From: Balamuthia mandrillaris
Taxonomy: Eukaryota; Discosea; Longamoebia; Balamuthiidae
Direction: 5' to 3'
Assembly: GCA_031835245.1 (NCBI GenBank)
Contig: JAVKOQ010000211.1
Location: forward strand, 1-64,000
DNA length: 64,000 bases
The translations under genes were made by a program, and so were the position numbers. Shown one piece after another: positions 20,301 through 29,651 of this stretch. Every line of letters begins with the position of its first letter. The first letter of the stretch is position 1. The notes under the pieces are model-generated. The model was not told the origin of the DNA. It made no database searches and saw nothing but the letters and a program-made list of their open reading frames with translations.

Positions 20301-21691
20301 TTAGGTTGCTTTGTTGGGTTCCTGTTTGGGTGCGTAGAGCGCCGGGTCTATCCGAAACATGTTCCCGTATTGGATGGTTGGTTGTTGTTTGTTGTCCACT
20401 TCAGTAATACATATCGCAATGGCTGCAAGTTTTCCCAGAAAAAAACAGAGTCTTCGTTAGCAAACAGACTTTCTTCTTCTCTCTCCTCTCATTTTTCTCC
20501 TTCTTCCCTCTTCTTCTTCTTCTTCTTCTTCTTCTTCTTCTTCTTCTTCTTCTTCTTCTTCTTCTTCTTCTTCTTCTTCTTCTTCTTCTTCTTCTTCTTC
20601 TTCTTCTTCTTCTTCTTCTTCTTCTTCTTCTTCTTCTTCTTCTTCTTCTTCTTCTTTCTTCTTCTTCTTCTTCTTCTTCTCTTTTTTTTTTCTCACTCCG
20701 TTTCAACTCCTTTTCTCTCTTTCTTTGACATGAAAGAACGTACTATTTTCATCAGTAACTCGGTAGGTGGCCAGCACCGTAGATGAACGTAGGAAAAAGT
20801 TCAGCACCGCCACCGCTGATTTGTCAATGTACTGACCACGACATGTGTCTCCTAAAAAAAGGTAAAAGAAAAAGTAACGTGGATACGAGCGGAGTGTTAA
20901 GAAGACACAGAATAAAAAAATAGAAAGAACAAAGCTGGGAGAAAACTGATACCTGTGTATTGCCATTCCAACATCATGTCATGAGACCTTGGCTGAGAAA
21001 CAAACTGAAGGGTGGATATACACAAACAAGAATGGGCTTGTAACAATGATGCAAGATGAAGAGAAACAAGATTTCTAACAAAAGAACAAACCTTCATAAT
21101 ATAACCAAAACGGAGATCGTTTTTGTGTAAACTCTTTCCAAAACTCCATTTCAGGTATCTTCATTTGAGTTGTTAAAAAAAACAAGCAGAAAGCAGGAAG
21201 GAGAGAGGAGAGAGCAGAGAGCAGAGAGCAGAGAGCAGAGAGCAGAGAGCAGAGAGCAGAGAGCAGAGAGCAGAGAGCAGAGAGCAGAGAGCAGAGAGCA
21301 GAGAGCAGAGAGCAGAGAGCAGAGAGCAGAGAGCAGAGAGCAGAGAGCAGAAGAGAACAGAGGGTAGAGAGTAGAGGTAACGACAAAGAGAAGAGAGAAG
21401 AGAGAAGCGAGAAGAGAAGAAGCAAAAAGTGAGAAATAGAGTAGAGAACAAGAGAAACGAGAACAAAGAAGCGGAGATAGAGAAGAGAGGCACGAACCGT
21501 GTAGAGGGCTCCGAGTCCAGCCGGTGAAACTCCTCTATCTGTTGTTTGCAACCCCATCAACAATAGAAAGAAGACTAACCAAAAAAAAAAAAAAAAAGAA
21601 AAGGAGTCAGAGCTCAACCCACCAAGACAACGGTATTACTCGTTCGTACGTGTGGAAAAGTGCCGCCAAACTCGCGCCACTCTTGATTCAT
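20301..21691 (-). CDS. Unrecognised 139-residue protein in six short exons
   Basis: Minus-strand exons: 21650-21691, 21498-21538, 21092-21158, 20953-20992, 20744-20851, 20301-20422. Every phase matches and the sum is 140 codons. The protein opens MNQEWREFGGTFPHIEEFHR, continues RYLKWSFGKSLHKNDLRFGY and LEWQYTGDTCRGQYIDKS, and ends IQYGNMFRIDPALYAPKQEP. No signal peptide, membrane helix or low-complexity segment is visible, and the composition is that of a compact globular domain. I could not assign a family. An alternative 3' splice site shifts the fifth exon by one codon. Introns carry two large repeats listed separately. Confidence 0.7.
20509..20680 (-). repeat. Long (GAA)n trinucleotide repeat in an intron
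   Basis: About 145 nt (roughly 48 units) of uninterrupted TTC on the plus strand, with imperfect edges. It lies in the last intron of the 20301-21691 gene, whose sense strand reads (GAA)n. Confidence 0.97.
21207..21352 (-). repeat. Heptamer minisatellite (GCAGAGA)n in an intron
   Basis: About 20 near-perfect copies of a 7-bp unit. On the sense strand of the surrounding gene it reads (TCTCTGC)n, a pyrimidine-rich tract, in the second intron. Confidence 0.95.
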
Positions 21692-22343
21692 ATTTTTGTG
21701 CTTAAGTTTAAATGCGAAAACACAAAAATAAAAAAGAAAAGACATACCCAAGTTTCGTTTCCATGCCCCAAGAAGAAAGTGGTAAAAATCATGATCGGGA
21801 ACAGAGTACTTTGCAAAAAAAAAAAAAAGAAAAAGACAGATAAGAAAGAGAAGAACAATTCTTCAGCAAAAAAAAAAAAAAAAAAGCAACGCGCAAAGGT
21901 GCAAAGGTGATCCCGTACAAAGGCGTTGGGTTCTTCCGTTGGGCCGGCGGCATGACGCAGCAAAGCTTGCTTTCGGTCCATCATCTTTTGGTGCCTTTGC
22001 TTTGCTTTTTAATACTTTCTTTCTACTTTTTGTTTCCGCCTGTGGTATATTATCACGTCGACATGAAAATTCTAGAGAACTGTGCTCATTTGTTGCAACA
22101 AACCTGGTCGTTTTGTCGATAAATGTTGCATCTCCTGACCCCGAAATATTCAAGTAATATCTCTTTGACGTCCGATCGATGTAAAAAATTTCTTGCACAC
22201 GTCACCGTCGGGCAGCCTTACCAAAAAAAGGAGGGCCTGGAATATGATGTCATGACCCGTGTGAAGACTCCCCAAACACAGGACAAAAAAGATTTGAGAA
22301 AAAAAGGGGGAAAGATTGAAGGGATTATGGCAAGGGAGTGTAT
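21692..22343. other. Intergenic flank of the piggyBac copy
   Basis: A- and T-rich, with A14-A17 runs near 21820-21885. Candidate TTAA sites occur at 21707 and 22009, but no convincing piggyBac terminal repeat was seen beside them. No gene is supported. Confidence 0.4.
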
Positions 22344-23768
22344 TTATTTTTGAGAGAGACCGTGATGGTAGAGCGCAAAGCAATTCTTTCGTTCTGTATG
22401 CAAATACACCGGGGTTTCAGGAGTGGAGCATGCAACGCAGATTGTTTGGCAGTTGCCTTTTCGTGTGTGTTGGCTGGTGCGCTGAGCCACTTCTTTGCAA
22501 CAGAGGCATGTTCCGCGCTTCCCTATCCTCTCTGGAAAGTGGATCCCTCCACCTGCTTGATGGTTGGTATCACTTCTTTTCCTCTTTTTCCTCTTTGTGC
22601 CTCCTGCTTTTTCCAGCAAGGCATGCGCAAGCTGGCAAAGAAACTCCTTGCGTGTTTTTGCTGCTTTCTCATTATTTTTGTTGGTCATTTTGTAGATGAC
22701 GTAGGCATTGGCGAGTGCAAGAGAAAGCAAGGTGTGGAGTTGGGCTCTTGTATGCTTGGGAGTGCGATGTTTGAAGGAATAACGTAAGCGAGCTGCGTTT
22801 GCACGGTCCACAAAGTTGAGTGTGCTTTGGTAGAAGTGCACTACTTGAGGTATGTTGTTTGTGTCTTGTCTTGGTTCATGAAACATGTTTGTGAAGAGAT
22901 TAAGGACCTTCTTATCTCGCCAACAGAGGGCCATTAGCTTGTGAGAAGAAGAGCGCCATACCATTGAGCCCCGAGTTGCAGCAAGCAATCCATGCAGTTG
23001 TGAAAAAGGTTTATCTGCCTTACAGCTCATAACAAAGTACACCTTCTTCTTTCTCAGTGCTCTTGCTGTTGAGAGTCTGCCATAATAGGAGTCCATGCTA
23101 ACTGTGTATCCTTTTCCTTTATCAGGAAGCGCCTCAATGAAGTCTGTAACAATCTGTTTTGTCGCTGGCTGGTATCCTCGATAAGTCCAAAAGTCATAAA
23201 CATACGTTGTTTGATCTGCAAGAAGGTACAGTTTGATCCCATTCGGGTGGGGCTTTCCTTTCACGAAGACTCGAACTCCTTTCTTTCTTCCTTTCCATGG
23301 ACTCATTCCTTCATCAATACACACATACTTGTAGGGCGTCCAATGCTTTTTGAAGTTCTTTTGCAGTTTTTCTTCCACACTTTCGACATTACAGTGCAAC
23401 CACTTGTGGATTCTCTTCCACCTTTTTCTTCCTATTGCCTCTTTGACAAACTGTGAGCCCAGGATGGAGCATTTCTTCCAATAGTCCTCAATCGCTGGCT
23501 TTGGGCTGATGCTCATCACAATTAACACAGCCAAATAGGCGTAGAGGTCTTCTTTGGTGAGCAAAAAAGGTTCTTCTTCACCACCACCATTTTTTTGTTG
23601 AAAGTAGGCTATTGTATCACTAACTAAATGGTCAAATAGTTTGCTAGTGAAAAAAAGAAAAAAAGATGCAATGATTGACAATGGTGAATCCCCAAAGTTT
23701 TTTGGGCCTGGTTCTTGTGTGAAGGGAAAGTAACAGAAGTGGAGCTTTTTTCCTTCATCCCACACCAT
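22344..23768 (-). mobile_element. piggyBac transposase (DDE_Tnp_1_7), 474-codon open frame
   Basis: A plain DNA transposon gene on the minus strand. The three catalytic Asp fit CIDEGMSPWKGR, VSMDSYYGRLSTA and LNFVDRANAA. Around them lie piggyBac-typical FVKGKPHPNGIKLYLLAD and HALLEKAGGT. The C-terminus carries a Cys-rich zinc-binding domain (CLCCKEV, CVACSTPETPVYLH, KNCFALYHH) that in the family binds the terminal repeats. The frame stays open about 140 nt upstream of its first ATG without another ATG. A more basic N-terminus starting MSHQQRQQPSKRRQTQ sits in a neighbouring frame (from about 23902), separated by a run of nine A near 23772. Terminal inverted repeats at TTAA were not found. Confidence 0.93.
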
Positions 23769-23809
23769 TTCCTTTTTTTTTCGAGGAGCTTTTTCTGTTT
23801 GACGTGTGT

Positions 23810-23875
23810 TGTGTGCGTTGTGTTCGGCGCGTGCGTTGTGTTTGGTGCGTGCGTTGTGTTTGACGTCTTTTGCTT
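23810..23875 (-). repeat. 18-bp tandem repeat in the transposase leader
   Basis: Three to four degenerate copies of an 18-bp unit (TGCGTTGTGTTTGGTGCG type on the plus strand). In the frame beginning at about 23902 on the minus strand they encode six-residue units TQRTHQ, TQRTRR, TQRTQH. Confidence 0.8.
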
Positions 23876-24202
23876 GGTTGCTGTCTTTGTTGGTGAGACA
23901 TGTTGTGCTTGTTGTTTATGTGTTTGTTGTTTTTAAAAAAAATAAACTCCAAAAAAAATTCTTTTTTTTGTGTGTGAAAAAAACCTCCACTCAAAAAACC
24001 GGAAAAACGCCAACGGATGTACAAATCGCAATTTCAGTTCATAACCCTGCTAACTTTCCGTTGTGCTGATCTTGATCACGAGATTGGACCTCAAAGAGAT
24101 ATAGAGCCACTTTCTTGAAAAAAAAAAAACAATGTTACACATTGCGACTGGTTTTATGTTTGTTCTTTTTCTAGATGGTACATTTTGTTTCTTTGGTATG
24201 CC

Positions 24203-24466
24203 TTATTTACATTTTTTCATTCTTTTGTTCTTCTTTTTCTTTTCGGTTTTGTCGTTGTTGTTCGTGGACGACCGCGACTTCTGCTTCCGCTTCGTGACAG
24301 GGGAGACGTACGTTAACCCAGAGCCCAAGCCTAGCGACCGTGGTAACTGCATTCCATAGCAGCAACAACAGCAGACACAAGGCGAAAACTCTACGAACGA
24401 AGAAGGCCAGTCATGTTGCTCCCCGCTCTTTTGTTGCTGTTCTTGGTTCCAACATGGTTCCACCAT
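24203..24466 (-). CDS. Small basic-tailed protein, family A (divergent copy)
   Basis: 87 residues from the first ATG at 24466. The frame is open further upstream without another ATG, so the 5' end is uncertain. It carries LGLGSGLTYVSP, matching LGSGF.Y..P of the other copies, followed by a long basic tail (VTKRKQKSRSSTNNN, then KTEKKKKNKRMKKC). A Cys run CVCCCCCYG precedes the motif, and the acidic helix is missing or unrecognisable. It lies just upstream of the piggyBac gene on the same strand. It may be a decayed copy. Confidence 0.45.
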   Translation of the reverse strand: MVEPCWNQEQQQKSGEQHDWPSSFVEFSPCVCCCCCYGMQLPRSLGLGSGLTYVSPVTKRKQKSRSSTNNNDKTEKKKKNKRMKKCK

Positions 24467-25146
24467 TTTACACAAGGTCGTTAGAGCCTCTGCCAGTCGG
24501 TGTGGAGCTTGCCGTGGTGGTTTGCCTCTAGTTTTGCTCGTTGGAGGTGAACAACAAACGTGGCTTGTTGTGTTCCACAAAGCTGGTTGGGGCCTTGTGT
24601 ATAGCCTAGAGGGCCTTGTGTATAGCTTTTGTTGTTTTAGGAATGAGTGGATGGAAACAAAAATGGTTGGAGTGATCTACCGAAACTCGAATAAACAACT
24701 GTTTGCCCCCCATCAAAAAGGGCTTGAGCAGCCAGGAAACCCATCCATCATTCGTGGAACGAGTCCTGAGGAAAATAACCTTATATTATGGAGAGGCTAG
24801 ATAAGCGGAGCAGAACTCGCCCGGATTTTTGTTGCAATAAAAAACATATTGAACTAAACTTTCGGGAACGCTTATGAGGACAAGAAAATGGAGTGCTTTG
24901 TTATAACTTTACGCACGTAGACCCTGGCAAACGCCGATGAGTTTTTTGTGAGCATACTTCATCACAAGGATTGCGTGGTGTTGCAGAGTACCTACGTCTC
25001 AATTGCGGCACGGATACGTTTCTGCAGGAAAACTAGAAACTCTCTTCGCTCTCCCCCTCTCTGTTGCCGTATGGTTTCTCATAAAAGAAGAAACATAATA
25101 TGATACATTGGTTTAATGAAACGCACCGAAGGTCTCCTCAACAAGT
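24467..25146. other. Intergenic
   Basis: Two near-identical short stretches (GCCTTGTGTATAGC) repeat at about 24590 and 24612. No gene is supported. Confidence 0.4.
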
Positions 25147-25596
25147 TCATTTGATGGGCATTTGTGTCTTTTGTTTTTTGTTCGTTTTCCCGTTGTCGTT
25201 GTCCTGCCAACTCCTTCGCTTGCCCTTTCTGTCTTTCTTCTTTTGAGCACCATTCATGTTCTGTTTTTTGCGGCGAGGTTTGATGTACTTGAACCCAGAA
25301 CCTAGAGCAGGTATGTCAAAGGTGGTTTCATGAATGGCTGAGACGGGCCCTTCTTGGGACAAAGAGACGGTCCTAATGGAGAGTATGTCTCCAACTTCTG
25401 CTCGCTGTTCCGTCTCACTTGCGGAGTATACGAGTGCGTCGAGCATCGCGTCCAGCTCTGGATTGGAGAACGATTCCTCCAAACGAGAAGCGAACCAGGT
25501 TTCCTCATCCGCAGCCCCGGAAAGCAGGTCAAACGCAAAGAAGGGCATGAGGTCCGCGCTGCACTCAAGGCAGGAAGCTCCAGCGAACGAGGCCAT
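25147..25596 (-). CDS. Small basic-tailed protein, family A
   Basis: A single exon of 149 residues starting MASFAG. The acidic amphipathic helix FSNPELDAMLDALVY is at about 43-57. LGSGFKYIKP is at 98-107, preceded by TTFDIPA, as in the copies at 5469 (AFDISA) and 7730 (AFEFSA). The tail (RRKKQN, KKKDRKGKRRS, NKKQK) is basic. The order of N-terminal box, acidic helix, core motif and basic tail is complete, making this a good reference copy. Function unknown. Confidence 0.65.
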   Translation of the reverse strand: MASFAGASCLECSADLMPFFAFDLLSGAADEETWFASRLEESFSNPELDAMLDALVYSASETEQRAEVGDILSIRTVSLSQEGPVSAIHETTFDIPALGSGFKYIKPRRKKQNMNGAQKKKDRKGKRRSWQDNDNGKTNKKQKTQMPIK

Positions 25597-26283
25597 GACT
25601 GTTCCGTGTGAAGTGGAGAGCGGTTGCGCGTATTAATGAACGGCGAAGAAAGATACAAAGTAAAGCTCGTTCGAGTTTGTGCTTTCAAATAGGCTCTTTT
25701 TGAAACAAGATATCTTCCTTCCTTGATGTTGACCGCCTTTTTTTCCACTTTTGGGCCAGAGCGAAGGACCAAAGACCGACATTCCGTCGATAGGGTTGCT
25801 CTGGCTGTGAAACTCCAAGGCAGTACACCTCCTCGTCTTTTGGTTGGGACCATCCTTTTTCGGCCCGTGTGGATCGCGGAAGAGCTTCAAAAAAAAAACG
25901 AGGCACGGTCGTCCAGAGGACCACAGCGGTCCTATGACTTCCACGCTACCTCCGTTTTTTGACTCCCAACGACCTCCCGACCCAGACAGCTCAACTTGGT
26001 AACACCAGTTTGCCCAAAACGGGCCAAAGGCGGCCACCTCTGATAGGTGAGCAGTTGGGAGGGAGGTGGGTCCTGGTTCTCCTTCGCCATGATCAGGATG
26101 ACGCTGTTGGCGGACGACCTCGGTTGCACTCCTCCCATGTGCCCGGTACACCTTGCAACCTCTTTTTTTTTGAAGGTGAAACTTCAGGTAATCTCTTTTT
26201 CTCTTGCTGAACTACAACGTGTTGAACGAGAAGGCCGATCTCTTTTATGTACACACCCGTTTACGTTCTTGCTTTTGTGGATT
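25597..26283. other. Intergenic, no supported gene
   Basis: A minus-strand open frame of about 170 codons exists at 25633-26151 but has no ATG at its head and none of the family motifs. I leave it uncalled. Confidence 0.35.
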
Positions 26284-26763
26284 TCAACGCATTTTCTTGC
26301 TCCTCTTCGGTGCTCTCTTCCTGTTGCCCTCCCAGCGCGTTCGCTCGCCTTCTGCCGCTTCCTCCTCCTCGTCCGTCCACTCTGCCTTCCTCCGTTCGAG
26401 GCCTTTCAGCGGGGATGGCTTCTGCGAGGCCGTCGGCGCTCCGATGAAGTCGTTGGGGTTGGAGCTGAACGGATACCGTTCCTCCTCTTCGAACGTGGTA
26501 GCAGGGCCCCTGTTCCCTTCCGTTGGGCAGTGATCCCATCCTTGCAGAAGGTGAAGAAGCTCGTCCTCAAGGGTGGGTTCGGGGAAGACATAGCGAGCAT
26601 CCACTCGCGGCCGTCTCATCCAAAACGCCTCCAAGTCCTTCTCCGCCTCCTCACGTTGGTGCTTTTGTTGCGGGCGGAAAAGGGCCGCCGGGTCTTCGTC
26701 GTACGAGTGCTCCGGAGAGGCAAAGCGGGAGAGCCTGTGGCAGCAGCTCCCAGAGTGGTTCAT
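26284..26763 (-). CDS. Small acidic/basic protein, family B (YPF.S.PNDFI motif)
   Basis: A single exon of 159 residues from the ATG at 26763, chosen over an upstream in-frame ATG that would add a (TH)n stretch from an AC repeat. The N-terminus has RFASPEHSYDEDPAALF, related to the family C motif. A central LEDELLHLLQGWDH resembles PEELFLQGWEK of the 37.4 kb copy. The hallmark EEEERYPFSSNPNDFIGAP at about 93-111 matches DEEERYPFYSKPNDFISAP there. The C-terminus is Glu-rich then basic (RTRWEGNRKRAPKRSKKM). Unrecognised family; probably nuclear by its tail. Confidence 0.6.
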   Translation of the reverse strand: MNHSGSCCHRLSRFASPEHSYDEDPAALFRPQQKHQREEAEKDLEAFWMRRPRVDARYVFPEPTLEDELLHLLQGWDHCPTEGNRGPATTFEEEERYPFSSNPNDFIGAPTASQKPSPLKGLERRKAEWTDEEEEAAEGERTRWEGNRKRAPKRSKKMR

Positions 26764-27435
26764 GTTGCGCTTTCCAAAGGCGAAGGACGGATGATTGAAC
26801 GAATGGTTTAGATGAATGCTGTGTGTGTGTGTGTGTGTGTGTGTTGTTGTAGGAGCGAAGGAACAAGAAAGAGAGAGCAAATAAAAGGAATGCTTGTAGA
26901 AGAAACGTTTTCAGGGTTGTTGGGTTGTACGGCTTGCTGCGAGCTCTCAGAAAGAAAGAAAGACCAAAAGGGGAGAGCGTTTTCCTTTTCGTGCGGGTGT
27001 TCTTGGTTCTTTGAGAACAAACAAACCGGACCACCAAAAACACACCCAAATGGTTCATCATCCTATTGCATTATCACCTGTCCTCTGCTCTCGCCTTTTT
27101 GCTGAATGGAATATGCAGCTCCGTGCGACGAGACGCTCTCACTGCGCCTGGACTTTCATGGGTGGAGATGCGTTCCTCCCCCCCCCTCCCCCGCTGTGCG
27201 AGCGTGTGATCTCCGACGTTTCTGTTTCTTTCGCTGGTTGTCGTAAGAGTACCAAAAAGAAGAACGAAGAAGAAAGAAGTTCAACAAAGAGTGAAGAAGA
27301 ACACACGAAGTTGAAAGAAGCACAACGAACGAAGATAAACGAAGAACAAGATGAGCAAATAACAAAGATGAACGAAGAACAAGAAGGGAGAAGCTGAGAA
27401 GGAGAAAATGTATTCTTTGTTGCTCTTCATTGTCT
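26764..27435. other. Intergenic with (TG)n microsatellite
   Basis: (TG)n at 26819-26843 and a C-run at 27178-27192. A 128-codon frame in 27011-27397 is a Lys/Glu-rich simple-sequence run without family motifs, so it is not called. Confidence 0.4.
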
Positions 27436-27672
27436 TCACTCATGCTGCTGGGACGCCTTTAGACCAGAGAAGGGCTCTTTCTCTGGAGGCTCCTCTGCCA
27501 AATCTGTTGGTTGTTGGCTCCGCAGTTGGTGCAGCACAGGGTCTTCTCTGTACACAGGAGGAGGTGACTCGGCAGGAGCACACCTCAACTCACCCAGGTC
27601 ATTTTGAGGGAAGCCACCTTCCAGCACATCGGTTTCTTCCGCGCGTTCGCTTGGGGGTGAAGGGGACGTCAT
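27436..27672 (-). CDS. Short family C member without basic tail
   Basis: 78 residues from the ATG at 27672. The motif LRCAPAESPPPVYREDP at about 31-47 matches FECSPADSPPHLFDDDP and LQCSPSASPPHHFDYDP in the other family C genes. The C-terminus is short and acidic (LAEEPPEKEPFSGLK), so the usual basic tail is absent. It may be truncated or spliced into a missed exon. Function unknown. Confidence 0.42.
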   Translation of the reverse strand: MTSPSPPSERAEETDVLEGGFPQNDLGELRCAPAESPPPVYREDPVLHQLRSQQPTDLAEEPPEKEPFSGLKASQQHE

Positions 27673-28025
27673 GGTCGGTTGGTTGGTTGGCAGGAAGGAA
27701 ACCACCGCCCGTTTCAGAATTCGGTTCTAGTTGTTGCTTGTTGCCCCGAGGTCTGAAAGCGTTTTTGCTCAGCATGTGCCAAAAGAGAGGGGATATTCCT
27801 CCTTTGAGCAGTAACGTAACGTCCGAAACAGACTGCCTTGTCTGGATACAGAAGATCATCCCAAGAGAGTCGTCGCGGTTGGTGCAATAAAAGAAATGTC
27901 CGACATGAAACGACAAACAAAGAGAAATTGTTCCATCTGCGCTCTGTTCCCCCCGAGGAGAGACCCGTTTTTGTTGTTTTTTTTCCTGATCATGAGTACA
28001 TTTATTGTTTCTTCCGGTTTCAACA

Positions 28026-28442
28026 TTACTTTCCCCTGCCCTTCGTCTTACGTGGGGTCTCCTTGCAGTCCTCCTTTTGTTTTTTCACTCGTCTTCTGTG
28101 GTCCTTCTGCTGCTTGACCGGGGATTTGAGATACTTTAAACCAGAACCCAAGCCGGGGCACATGAAGGTGGAATGATGAAGAAGGTATCGTTGTTCGTTG
28201 GGAGGCGAGGTACTGTGGACAGGCACTTGGTCTCTCACTGGTGCAGAACATATCCATCGGTCCAACATGAGGTCCAATTCTGGATCGGCAAAGGGTAAGA
28301 ATGCAGTCCCAGACAGGCCCTCCTCTGTTTCCTGTGAGTGTGAAGCAGTTCCAAGGTAAGGAACAAGGTCTTGCCAGCCATCTCCTCGCTGAGGTGGAAT
28401 GAAGCAACAACTGTGGAATTGATACGGAGAAACCCAAGTCAT
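28026..28442 (-). CDS. Small basic-tailed protein, family A
   Basis: 138 residues from the ATG at 28442. The frame is open upstream, so a longer form is possible. The acidic amphipathic helix FADPELDLMLDRWIC is at about 51-65. LGSGLKYLKS is at 98-107, where the last Pro of the motif is replaced by Ser-Pro. The tail (QQKDHRRRVKKQKEDCK, PRKTKGRGK) is basic. The N-terminus MTWVSP lacks the MA.F.G box. Synonymous positions in the core differ from other copies, so the copy is not recent. Confidence 0.6.
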   Translation of the reverse strand: MTWVSPYQFHSCCFIPPQRGDGWQDLVPYLGTASHSQETEEGLSGTAFLPFADPELDLMLDRWICSAPVRDQVPVHSTSPPNEQRYLLHHSTFMCPGLGSGLKYLKSPVKQQKDHRRRVKKQKEDCKETPRKTKGRGK

Positions 28443-29265
28443 GGTAGACTGTGATGTTTGTATTTGTTTCTTCTGCAGAAAGGATTGGAGGCTGATGTTC
28501 ACATTTAACGCGGCGTGGCCCTCCCAAAAACAACAAAACTTACTTAACGAAGAGTTATTTCTTCGGTCGTCGTAAGAACGACGATTCCGGTTGGTTTCAA
28601 CTATTTGACCTATAGCAGACACTTCCAAAACAAGCCACCTTCCTGGCTCAAACAAAGAAAACTGGCGCTTGTGGTCATTCCTGGTCTAAGAATATCTCCC
28701 GAACTCCTTTTTTAGTTTCTTCTTTAGTTCGGCATTGCGTTGCCTGTCAGTGCTCTTTCAACCTATGATAGGCTCATTGGATCTTTTTAGCTTGTTCTTG
28801 TTGAACGGGGTCAGTTCGTGTGTGTCAGGCAAACAGAACTACCAGAGGAAACATGAAACCAGAGCGGTGGTGAACCGCGGCTGCTTCCGCTGCGTAGTAA
28901 CATAAAGAGTTTTCTCGGGCGCTGTCTCGTTGTCCTACGATTCCCTGGCATGAAAACCAAAGCTGCAACGGTGAGCGGTTTCAGTGGTGAACAGATAGAT
29001 CGCAAGAAGTTCGTGGAGGAACAGCCAAGCAACGGAGGAACTTGCATATTTTTATTCTTTCCTTTTGCGTTTTCTTTTTTTCACTTTCCATGCATGCAAC
29101 GAGTATTTGGTTGTGCCTTTAACTTTTTTACCAAAAGCCTACTCTTTGGCTGTTGTTGAGGACATGGTGTGACTCAACAAAACGCGGACTGACGAACCAC
29201 TTGGCAATTAACGCCAACAATAATACCAAAACAAGGGCGTTACAGGCGCATACAAACAGAGGGCG
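28443..29265. other. Intergenic up to the copia insertion site
   Basis: No coding region is supported. The last five bases before 29271 (AGGAT) are the target-site copy of the retrotransposon. Confidence 0.5.
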
Positions 29266-29270
29266 AGGAT

Positions 29271-29547
29271 TATAAGAACACGCAATGATTATCTTATCTC
29301 TCATCTTTATTCTCCCGAAGTTGCTCTCACCTCTTTCCCGCCAAATCACAGTTACGGAGATTTAGACTTGAGAAATATTCTAGAACCACGAACACATATA
29401 AATAGAGTTCCTATGTATCCGCACACACCCGCCGGGAACCGACACACACAACACACACACGTATACACACACTTTGTACTGCACTCTTACTCTCAATACA
29501 GTGTTCTTAGTGATACTTCCGCATATCTGCGCCTTTCCTATTTAATA
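29271..29547 (+). repeat. 5' LTR of the copia element
   Basis: 277 bp, beginning TATAAGAACACG and ending CCTATTTAATA rather than the usual TG...CA. A TATA-like ATATAAATA at about 29395 marks the probable promoter. Confidence 0.92.
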
Positions 29548-29651
29548 GGTTATGGGCCTCACTCACTAACGCAACACTATCGCAGTACTTCGTTTCCCGC
29601 CCGTCCCGCCCTTTCTCTTCTTTCTTCGCCGAACACATCTACACAACCACA

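Noticed and set aside
20401-20786. Long open frames of poly-Glu, poly-Arg, poly-Phe or poly-Ser across the TTC repeat
   Set aside because: They are simply translations of the trinucleotide repeat inside an intron of a minus-strand gene.
21207-21352. Heptamer array as a possible CRISPR or telomeric repeat
   Set aside because: No spacers, a 7-bp unit GCAGAGA unlike eukaryotic telomere repeats, and placement inside an intron.
24314-24320. TTAACCC as a piggyBac terminus
   Set aside because: Wrong orientation for an element lying to its left, and it falls inside the coding part of a family A copy.
27838-28176. Plus-strand frame containing LRYFKPEPKPG, resembling the family A core
   Set aside because: It is the antisense image of the LGSGLKYLKS core in the 28026 gene, caused by near-palindromic DNA. 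It lacks the helix and the basic tail.
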